From NCBI GenBank assembly GCA_031431235.1, contig JANPDA010000408.1, positions 1 to 5,306 on the forward strand: a stretch of 5,306 nucleotides of DNA, written 5' to 3'. A program made the position numbers and the translations under genes. Shown piece after piece: positions 1 through 5,306 of this stretch. Every line of letters begins with the position of its first letter. Position 1 is the stretch's first letter. The notes beneath the pieces were generated by a model. The model saw nothing but the letters and a program-made list of their open reading frames with translations. It did no database searches and was not told the origin of the DNA. This DNA is from JANNSW01 sp031431235. GTDB taxonomy: Bacteria; Pseudomonadota; Alphaproteobacteria; Rhizobiales; Hyphomicrobiaceae.

Positions 1-398
1 ATGCATCTACACGGGATGCGCGCCGTATCACGATATTCTTGGCTCGGAACGTTAGACGTTCGAGGCTCACTCCAACAAGAGGAACGCCTCGCTCGATGGT
101 ACGTTCGCGGCCAAGCCGGTGCGTCCAGCTATTTCGCGCCGGAGATTACTCGACATACCGACCTTCCAAGGGACGTCGAGTGGGTTCGCCCGGACCTGTC
201 GCCCGGCTGGACCATCGAAGGCGCCGTCGGGACGCGGCTGTCCCGTCATTGGCGCACGGACGTCTCGGCGGAGGTTCGATGGGGCGCTATCGCCAGCGGG
301 GAAGGGACTTCGCCAACCAAGTTAGCATGTCGCGACCCGATATCGCGGCAGTCGTCGGCAACGACTTCCGGATTGGGATTCGCTATGAGCTGCCCTAG
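1..398 (+). pseudogene. Frame-disrupted remnant, possible outer-membrane beta-barrel protein (C-terminal part)
   Basis: No family is recognised with confidence. Frame 1 gives a plausible protein from base 1 to about base 310. Its segments alternate polar and non-polar residues as transmembrane beta strands do, for example WRTDVSAEVRWGAIAS at about bases 268-315. Frame 1 then runs on into Arg/Ala-rich nonsense that overlaps the convergent gene. The natural-looking ending lies instead in frame 3, where DIAAVVGNDFRIGIRYELP ends at a TAG at 396-398. Its FRIGIRYEL stretch alternates in the same way. The simplest reading is one gene with a single frameshift (two extra bases or one lost) near 300-330, either a decayed gene or a sequence error. 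The 5' end probably lies outside the window, and the ATG at base 1 has no visible upstream context. The stop overlaps the stop of the convergent glycosyltransferase gene in one CTAG. An outer-membrane role beside a polysaccharide synthase would make sense, but that is inference. Alternatively the region is non-coding. Confidence 0.33.
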
Positions 399-2347
399 CC
401 GCTTCGCCTGGCGGCCTGTGGCCCTCGCGGCTCCTGGACGACCGTCCTCCGTCCCAGCCCGTGCTCGGTCTTCTCCCACAGATGCGGCTGGCGCCAGAGC
501 TGCCAGAGCGCACGGTAGGCGGCGAGCGAGATCAGCTGCCAGTAGAGCGGCACCAGCAGCACATGCGGGATGAGCCGCCAGGAGCGCCGGCGCACCAGCA
601 CCAGCAACGCGAGCGCCATGCTCGACGCATAGCCGGCCGTGAGATTGGCGAGCGCGACCCACCACAGGGCGTGGCCGGCGAGCGACCCTGGCACGCCCAG
701 CGGCGCACCTTCGATGGCCCCGGCGATCAGGATCGCCGCGAACAGGGGATGGACGAGCGCCGACAGGATGATGCCGCCCATCACGGTCGCGATGGCGAGC
801 GCGCGCAGCACGCCGGTTTCCCGCATCGCCGTGACCGGGTGGCGGGTATGGACGATCGCCGTCTGCATCCAGCCCTTCAGCCATCGCGTGCGCTGACGCA
901 GCCATGCGCCGAACCGGAACGGGGCTTCCTCCGACGTGGTCGAGCCGATGACGCAGGTCTCGAGGCCGAAGCGTGCGAGGCGGATGCCGAGGTCGGCATC
1001 CTCGGTGACATTCCAGGCGTCCCAGGCGCCGGCCTGGCGCAACAGCGCCGTGCGGAAATGGTTCGACGTGCCCCCGAGGGGGATCGGCACGCCCATCCGG
1101 ACCAGTGCCGGCAGCAGCCCTTCGAACAGCGCCGCGTACTCGATCGCGAATTGGCGCGCCAGAAAGCCGTCACCCGCATTGTCGATCGAGAGCCGCGCCT
1201 GCACGCAAGCGAGCTCCGGTCTGCCGGCGTCGAAAGCCGCGATCGCCTCGCGAAGCTGGCTCGGGTCTGGAATGTCCTCGGCGTCGAATACCGCGATGAG
1301 CGAGCCACGGGCAAACGCGAGCGCGAAATTGAGTGCCTTGGGCTTGGTGCGCGGCAGCCGGTCGGGTACGACGATCACGTCGAAGGGGGGACCGAGCCGC
1401 AGCCCTTCGGCCGCCGCGCGCGTCCCGGCGTCCGCTTCCTCCAGGATGAGCTTGATATCGAGCTTCTCGCGCGGGTAGTCGAGGCGGTTGAGCGCACGCA
1501 CCAGGTCCGGCAGCACGCGCGCCTCGCGAAACAGCGGAACCAGCAGCGTATAGACCGGGAGCTCGGCGTCACTGCGCCCGGTCTCGCGCCTGTCGTCGAG
1601 CCGGCAGCCTGCCGCGACGGCGAGCGCGGCGAGCCGCACGGCGACCACCGCCACGAACGGTAGCGATATCAGCGCCAGCAACAGCGGCGTTGCGGCATCG
1701 GGCGCAAAGGCGAGCCCACCCGCAGCAAGGCCAGCGAGCACGGTCAGGGTCACGGTTTGCGCGAGATTTGCTTGCGATGCCGCCGACAGGTCCGGCGCCT
1801 TGCGCCGCAGCGCCTCGATCGATCGGTGGGCAATATCGGCTCCGCGCACCCGCAGCACGGCCTCGCGCAGGGCCGTGGGGCTGGCGAGCGCGACCCGGGT
1901 GCCGCCAGCCCTGGCGGTCGCGACGATGCTCCGGAGTTGCGCGGGCGCCAGAGCGGTGCCATCGAGCACGACATGTCCTGCTTCTTTCGACACGACGCCC
2001 GGGCATCTCGCGAGCCGCGGCGTCGCGATCGGCTGGTCCGGCAGTGGCTCGATGCCGGAGGTCGCGCCTCTGAGATGCGCCGGCACGCGGAGGCTCCTGG
2101 CGAGGGCCTCTACATAGCTCTCGGGCGACAAGTGTCGTTCCGCGAGCAGTACATCCTGGGGCATGACCCCCAGCAGGTCTGCACGCTCGATCGCGCCGGT
2201 GATCGCCGCGGCATCGGGCACGATTTCGAGCAGGAAGGCGAAATCCTGAAGGGCTGGCCGGGCGGGACGTGCGACATCCCCGCCGTCGCCCGCCGGTCGC
2301 GGGCGTGGCATCGGATTCCGGTCGCCATGGCTCCCCGAATTCGCCAT
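395..2347 (-). CDS. Membrane-bound family 2 glycosyltransferase (processive polysaccharide-synthase type) with N-terminal MshEN-like domain
   Basis: This 650-residue inner-membrane enzyme is likely to transfer sugars from nucleotide sugars to a growing exopolysaccharide. Residues 50-185 resemble the MshEN / type II secretion ATPase N-terminal fold, with an SPESYVEALARSL helix near 74-86. Two membrane segments follow (about 196-216 and 220-248). The cytosolic GT-A domain starts at LPVYTLLVPLFREA (263-276). It carries the acidic EEADAG segment (303-308), DAED for nucleotide-sugar/metal binding (355-358), TED with the presumed catalytic Asp (448-450) and QRTRW, the Q-x-x-R-W acceptor/processivity motif (485-489). 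Three or four membrane helices lie between about 511 and 612, and a WEKTEHGL motif, which I recall from this subfamily, follows at 624-631. All catalytic motifs are intact. The ATG at 2347 is preferred, with AAGG three bases upstream. A TTG at 2503 would add 52 residues of low-complexity sequence and run into the repeat region. An ATG at 2311 is a second alternative. Relatives include XagB-like and mixed-linkage glucan synthase BgsA-like enzymes, but the product cannot be told from the sequence. Confidence 0.9.
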   Translation of the reverse strand: MANSGSHGDRNPMPRPRPAGDGGDVARPARPALQDFAFLLEIVPDAAAITGAIERADLLGVMPQDVLLAERHLSPESYVEALARSLRVPAHLRGATSGIEPLPDQPIATPRLARCPGVVSKEAGHVVLDGTALAPAQLRSIVATARAGGTRVALASPTALREAVLRVRGADIAHRSIEALRRKAPDLSAASQANLAQTVTLTVLAGLAAGGLAFAPDAATPLLLALISLPFVAVVAVRLAALAVAAGCRLDDRRETGRSDAELPVYTLLVPLFREARVLPDLVRALNRLDYPREKLDIKLILEEADAGTRAAAEGLRLGPPFDVIVVPDRLPRTKPKALNFALAFARGSLIAVFDAEDIPDPSQLREAIAAFDAGRPELACVQARLSIDNAGDGFLARQFAIEYAALFEGLLPALVRMGVPIPLGGTSNHFRTALLRQAGAWDAWNVTEDADLGIRLARFGLETCVIGSTTSEEAPFRFGAWLRQRTRWLKGWMQTAIVHTRHPVTAMRETGVLRALAIATVMGGIILSALVHPLFAAILIAGAIEGAPLGVPGSLAGHALWWVALANLTAGYASSMALALLVLVRRRSWRLIPHVLLVPLYWQLISLAAYRALWQLWRQPHLWEKTEHGLGRRTVVQEPRGPQAARRSG

Positions 2348-2435
2348 TGTCCTTGGGACTGGTTGTGTGACCCGGTTGGCAGTATCTATGTCGGGACGGT
2401 AAAGAGCAGGGGTCTCGCCGGCAATCGGGTGAATA

Positions 2436-2536
2436 CCTAGTGGTCCGTCCCATTCATTCGATGCCGGCGAAGCTGGATCAGTGAATGGAAAGAGGGAACA
2501 CAAGCAAAGAGTTGCCTAGTGGCCTGGCCATTCATT
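2436..2536. repeat. Imperfect direct repeat pair in the divergent intergenic region
   Basis: Two copies of a composite element lie 78-79 bases apart. Copy 1 has CCTAGTGG at 2436-2443 and CATTCATTCG at 2451-2460. Copy 2 has CCTAGTGG at 2515-2522 and CATTCATTTG at 2529-2538. The gap between the two blocks is 7 bases in copy 1 and 6 in copy 2, and is C/G-rich in both. Both copies sit upstream of the preferred starts of the two divergent genes. Each contains CTAG, a tetranucleotide that is scarce in most proteobacterial genomes and was noticed at only four places in this window. Paired regulator binding sites are the likeliest role, but a decayed repeat or the footprint of a mobile element is possible. 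Confidence 0.6.
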
Positions 2537-2554
2537 TGGGGTACCGAATGAATG
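2529..2554. promoter_or_regulatory. Palindromic operator candidate between divergent genes
   Basis: Bases 2529-2539 (CATTCATTTGG) and 2544-2554 (CCGAATGAATG) form an inverted repeat with 11-base arms around GGTA. Ten positions pair as Watson-Crick and one as T-G. The dyad lies 46 bases upstream of the binding-protein start and about 180 bases upstream of the glycosyltransferase start. A further CATTCATTCG at 2451-2460 is the exact reverse complement of CGAATGAATG at 2545-2554, so the half-site occurs three times in about 100 bases. The size and symmetry suit a dimeric repressor or activator (for example TetR, GntR or LacI type), but no regulator gene is in the window. There is no T-run after it, which argues against a terminator. 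Confidence 0.5.
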
Positions 2555-2600
2555 AGTCAGAACACTGGGGGCCGTTGGCAGGAGGCGAGAGGGAGGATCC

Positions 2601-3407
2601 ATGCGCTGGCCCTTGACGACAATGCTGATGCTCGCCGTCGTCCTGGGCGCGACCCAACCGACTGTCGCCGAGGAAAAGCCGGCGCCCGAAGACGCTCAGC
2701 CGGCTCGCACGATCCTCAGGTTCCTGACCGACAGCGACTATCCCCCGTTCAACTATCTCGACGAGGAAGGCGTTCTCACCGGGTTCAATGTCGATGTGGC
2801 CCGCGCGGTTTGCCAGGAGCTGGTGGTGAGTTGCGACATCCGCACCGCCGGATGGGAGGCCTTGCTGCCGACGCTCGCTCGTGGCGAGGCGGATGCCGTG
2901 ATCGCCTCGATCGCCATCACGCCGCATACTCTCGCCGAGGCTGATTTTTCCGAGCGCTACTATACGATGCCCGCCCGGTTCGTCGCGCGCAAGGATGCTC
3001 CCAAGCGCGACGTCAGCCCTGAGGGGCTCGAAAGCCGGCGGGTCGGCGTCGTCAAGGGATCGGCGCACGAGGCCTATCTCGCCGCCTTCTTTCCCGATAC
3101 GCAGGTGACCCCGTTCGAGACCGAGGAAGCCGCCCGCGAGGGTTTGCAGCAGGGCGGGATCGAGGTGCTGTTCGGCGATGCCCACAGCCTGATGTTCTGG
3201 CTGAGTGGCACGCTTTCGGCCGGCTGCTGCGAGTTTCGCGGCGGTCCATTCAACGACGAGCGTTATTTCGGCGATGGCATCGGGGTTGCCGTGCGTAAAG
3301 GCGATGCCCAGCTCAAGACCGAGATCGACAAGGCTCTGGTGAAGATCCGCAATGCCGGCCGGCTGGAGGAGCTCTATCTCCGCTATTTCCCGCTGCAAGT
3401 CTATTGA
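2601..3407 (+). CDS. Periplasmic family 3 solute-binding protein (HisJ/ArgT-like fold) with altered carboxylate-binding site
   Basis: This 268-residue protein should capture a small polar solute in the periplasm for an ABC importer. It starts with a signal peptide (hydrophobic core about residues 6-18, likely cleavage after VAE or nearby, about residue 24). From residue 39 to the end it aligns by eye with E. coli/Salmonella HisJ. TDSDYPPF (43-50) supplies counterparts of HisJ Asp11 and Tyr14 (Asp44, Tyr47). Cys71 and Cys78 match the HisJ disulphide, Ser103 matches Ser70, and Asp193 matches the amine-binding Asp161. The HisJ residues that hold the ligand carboxylate are changed: Arg77 to Thr110, Ser72 to Ala105 and Thr121 to Ala155. 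Trp85 lies where HisJ has Leu52. Two extra cysteines adjoin at 209-210. The ATG follows GGGAGGA at 2591-2597. No permease or ATPase gene is adjacent, and the MttB-type gene follows on the same strand 167 bases downstream. The ligand is unknown; the pocket suggests something other than an ordinary alpha-amino acid. Confidence 0.9.
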   Translation: MRWPLTTMLMLAVVLGATQPTVAEEKPAPEDAQPARTILRFLTDSDYPPFNYLDEEGVLTGFNVDVARAVCQELVVSCDIRTAGWEALLPTLARGEADAVIASIAITPHTLAEADFSERYYTMPARFVARKDAPKRDVSPEGLESRRVGVVKGSAHEAYLAAFFPDTQVTPFETEEAAREGLQQGGIEVLFGDAHSLMFWLSGTLSAGCCEFRGGPFNDERYFGDGIGVAVRKGDAQLKTEIDKALVKIRNAGRLEELYLRYFPLQVY

Positions 3408-3471
3408 GCAACCGTGAGCTCCCTGCCCAACCGCTGCTGCATCGGACTCGGGCGGTGCTGAATACGACATG

Positions 3472-3488
3472 GACGCCAGCGTGGCGTC
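3472..3488 (+). terminator. Perfect short hairpin in the gap after the binding-protein gene (weak terminator or leader structure)
   Basis: GACGCCA (3472-3478), loop GCG, then TGGCGTC (3482-3488) form a perfect 7-base-pair, GC-rich stem. It lies 64 bases after the binding-protein stop and 86 bases before the methyltransferase start. It is followed by GAATTTGAG, which contains only three T in a row, so intrinsic termination would be weak. It could instead be a leader structure of the downstream gene, or chance in GC-rich DNA. Confidence 0.3.
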
Positions 3489-3562
3489 GAATTTGAGCCA
3501 TGTGCCGGCCGAGGCCGCATGGTATCGCCAACATCCGTATTGGCAGAATCACAGGCCGGCCG

Positions 3563-3568
3563 AAGGAG
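3563..3568 (+). promoter_or_regulatory. Ribosome binding site that fixes the methyltransferase start
   Basis: AAGGAG ends six bases before the ATG at 3575, which is optimal Shine-Dalgarno spacing. An in-frame ATG at 3500 would add 25 residues without a comparable site upstream. This supports 3575 as the start. Confidence 0.8.
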
Positions 3569-3574
3569 ATCGTC

Positions 3575-5149
3575 ATGTCCGTGGGCGAAGATCACAAGAG
3601 CCGGCGCTCCGGCGGCCGTGCGGCGCGACGCGAGCTTCGCTCCCAGCCGCTCGCCGACGATATCCGGCCAGTCCGCCCCGGTCTCGTCGGCGGCAGGTTT
3701 GCGCCGCTGACGGATCACGACGTACGCCGCATTCACGAGTCGGCGCTGCAATTGCTCGAGGAGGTCGGGTTCGGCCAGGCGATCCCCTCCTGCGTCGAAG
3801 CGTGCACCAAGCTTGGCGCGACCTGGGACGGCAAGCGGCTGCGCTTTCCCCGCGCTCTCGTGGAGGACACGGTTGCCAAGGCCGCCCGCCATTTCGTGCT
3901 GTTTGGCCAGGATCCACGCTTCGACATGGAGCCCAGTGGCAAGAAGGTCTATTACGGTACGGCGGGCGCCGCCGTTCACGTGATCGACCTGGAGAAGCGG
4001 CACTATCGCGAATCGCTGCTGCAGGACCTCTATGACGCCGCCCGCATCGTCGATGCGCTCGACAACATCCACTTCTATCAGCGCTCCATGGTCCCCCGCG
4101 ACATGGAGGATCCGCGCGATATGGACATCAACACCTTGTATGCATGCCTGATGGGCACCACCAAGCATGTCGGCACGTCCATGGTGATGCCGGAGCATAC
4201 GCAGGAATGCCTCGATATCCTGCATCTGGTTGCCGGCAGCGAGGAGAAATGGCGCGCGCGGCCGTTCGTATCGCAGTCGAACTGCTTCGTCGTGCCGCCG
4301 ATGAAGTTCGCCGAGGACGCCTGCCGCTGCCTCGAGGTGGCGGTCCGTGGCGGCATGCCGGTGTTGCTACTCTCGGCAGGCCAGGCGGGCGCGACCGCGC
4401 CGGCCGCGATCGCGGGCGCGGTGGTGCAGGCAACCGCGGAATGTCTGTGCGGTCTCGTCTATGTCAACGCGCTGAAGCCCGGCCACCCGGCGATCTTCGG
4501 CACCTGGCCGTTCGTGTCCGACTTGCGCTCGGGCGCGATGTCGGGAGGCTCGGGCGAGCAGGCGCTGCTGACGGCTGCCTGCGCGCAGATGGCGCATTTC
4601 TACGATCTGCCGGGCGGGTCGGCTGCCGGCATGGCCGACTCCAAGGAGCCCGACATCCAGGCTGGCTACGAGAAGGGCATCACCACCGTGCTCGCGGGCC
4701 TCGCCGGTCTCAATCTCGTCTACGAGTCCGCCGGCATGCACGCCTCTCTGCTCGGCTTCAGCCATGAGAGCCTGATCATCGACAACGATATTCTCGGCAT
4801 GGCGCAGCGCTGCGTGCGCGGCATCGAGGTCAACGACGAGACGCTGTCGGTCGAGACCATTCGCGAGGTTTGCCTCAACGGGCCGGGCCACTATCTGGGC
4901 CATCCCCAGACGCTCGCGCTGATGCAGCGCGACTACATCTATCCCGTGATCGGCAATCGGCTTTCGCCCAAGGAGTGGGTCGAGGTCGGCAAGCCCGATA
5001 TCGTGAAGGTCGCGATCGAGAAGAAACGCGACCTGCTCTCGACCCATTTCCCCAAGCATATCAGCGACGCGGTCGATCAGCAGATCCGCGCCAAGCACGC
5101 GATCAAGCTGCCGCGCGAGGGGATCGGGCGCAAGCAGCTCGCGTCATAG
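3575..5149 (+). CDS. MttB/MtgB-superfamily corrinoid methyltransferase (trimethylamine methyltransferase family), non-pyrrolysine
   Basis: This 524-residue cytoplasmic enzyme belongs to the trimethylamine methyltransferase family (MttB, COG5598 type). Members move a methyl group from a methylated amine to the cobalt of a partner corrinoid protein. True archaeal MttB needs a pyrrolysine read from an in-frame UAG. This frame is open for its whole length, so it belongs to the larger non-pyrrolysine group, whose characterised members include the glycine betaine methyltransferase MtgB. After a basic, poorly ordered N-terminus (1-35) comes the TIM-barrel body. Family-like stretches are GTTKHVGTSMVM (194-205), SAGQAGATAPA (267-277), MSGGSGEQ (322-329) and GPGHYLGHPQTL (436-447). 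Length is close to that expected for the family, with no truncation. No corrinoid protein, methyltetrahydrofolate methyltransferase or reductive activator is in the window, so partners must be elsewhere. The gene may be co-transcribed with the upstream binding protein or have its own promoter. The substrate is not determinable; glycine betaine, proline betaine, carnitine-like compounds and other quaternary amines are candidates. Confidence 0.93.
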   Translation: MSVGEDHKSRRSGGRAARRELRSQPLADDIRPVRPGLVGGRFAPLTDHDVRRIHESALQLLEEVGFGQAIPSCVEACTKLGATWDGKRLRFPRALVEDTVAKAARHFVLFGQDPRFDMEPSGKKVYYGTAGAAVHVIDLEKRHYRESLLQDLYDAARIVDALDNIHFYQRSMVPRDMEDPRDMDINTLYACLMGTTKHVGTSMVMPEHTQECLDILHLVAGSEEKWRARPFVSQSNCFVVPPMKFAEDACRCLEVAVRGGMPVLLLSAGQAGATAPAAIAGAVVQATAECLCGLVYVNALKPGHPAIFGTWPFVSDLRSGAMSGGSGEQALLTAACAQMAHFYDLPGGSAAGMADSKEPDIQAGYEKGITTVLAGLAGLNLVYESAGMHASLLGFSHESLIIDNDILGMAQRCVRGIEVNDETLSVETIREVCLNGPGHYLGHPQTLALMQRDYIYPVIGNRLSPKEWVEVGKPDIVKVAIEKKRDLLSTHFPKHISDAVDQQIRAKHAIKLPREGIGRKQLAS

Positions 5150-5306
5150 CCGGCAGGCTGCAAGGCGAGCCATTCAGGGCTCTGGGTCGGGGGCCCCTAT
5201 AGGTGCGCGGCTGCCGGTGTTTGCCGTGGGCCGCAAAGAGCACATGGGCGGGCGCAAAGCGCGGTCGACGCTAGGGGCGTGAGAGCATCCCGGCCCAGGC
5301 GCGCGA

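Noticed and set aside
461..1663. A 400-codon open frame on the + strand opposite the glycosyltransferase gene
   Set aside because: It is Arg/Glu/Gly-rich with no fold-like pattern, as expected of an antisense frame in GC-rich DNA. The minus-strand frame has all glycosyltransferase motifs.
2348..2600. Sigma-70 type promoters for the two divergent genes
   Set aside because: Several TTG-like and TAT-like hexamers exist, but none has an acceptable pair with 16-18 base spacing, so no promoter is called.
2532..3470. A 312-codon open frame on the - strand opposite the binding-protein gene
   Set aside because: The + strand frame aligns with HisJ from end to end and has a signal peptide and ribosome binding site; the antisense frame is a shadow.
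3500..3574. Upstream in-frame ATG that would extend the methyltransferase by 25 residues
   Set aside because: There is no ribosome binding site before it, whereas AAGGAG is perfectly spaced before the ATG at 3575.
3401..4225. A 274-codon open frame on the - strand opposite the start of the methyltransferase gene
   Set aside because: Composition is typical of an antisense frame, no family is recognisable, and it would span the gap and the well-supported methyltransferase start.
4367..5098. A 243-codon open frame on the - strand opposite the end of the methyltransferase gene
   Set aside because: It mirrors the codon structure of the real gene and shows no motifs of its own.
5150..5306. Possible terminator or small gene after the methyltransferase (GAGCC/GGCTC stem at 5167-5182 and a GGGGCCCC palindrome near 5190-5197)
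   Set aside because: The stem is only five pairs without a T-run, and no frame with a start and ribosome binding site stands out; nothing beyond chance in GC-rich DNA.

Overview
The window is GC-rich (roughly two thirds G+C by eye) and has Proteobacterial codon use. The gene families are common in Alphaproteobacteria, especially Hyphomicrobiales-type soil or plant-associated bacteria, but this taxonomic guess rests on gene content and base composition only. It holds three convincing genes and one damaged gene remnant. No RNA gene, CRISPR array, insertion sequence or attachment site could be seen.

Layout. Bases 1-398 (+) carry the tail of what looks like a frame-disrupted outer-membrane beta-barrel gene. 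Its stop codon overlaps, inside one CTAG, the stop of the convergent gene. Bases 395-2347 (-) encode a membrane-bound family 2 glycosyltransferase with an N-terminal regulatory-type domain, of the processive polysaccharide-synthase type. Bases 2348-2600 are a divergent intergenic region with a paired direct repeat and a strong palindrome, the best candidate for shared regulation. Bases 2601-3407 (+) encode a secreted family 3 solute-binding protein with no transporter partner in view. Bases 3408-3574 are a gap with one perfect hairpin. Bases 3575-5149 (+) encode a corrinoid-dependent methyltransferase of the MttB (trimethylamine methyltransferase) superfamily that contains no pyrrolysine codon. 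Bases 5150-5306 show no gene and no convincing signal.

How the genes may work together. The binding protein and the methyltransferase lie in the same direction, 167 bases apart. They could form a small uptake-and-demethylation unit for a methylated amine or betaine, but the corrinoid protein, the second methyltransferase and the ABC permease/ATPase would have to be encoded elsewhere. The glycosyltransferase probably makes or extends an exopolysaccharide and is transcribed away from the other two. A functional link across the divergent region is possible only through the shared repeats. No clearly new biological system is visible. The points most worth a second look are the repeats and palindrome between the divergent genes, the altered ligand pocket of the binding protein, and its pairing with a non-pyrrolysine MttB homologue.
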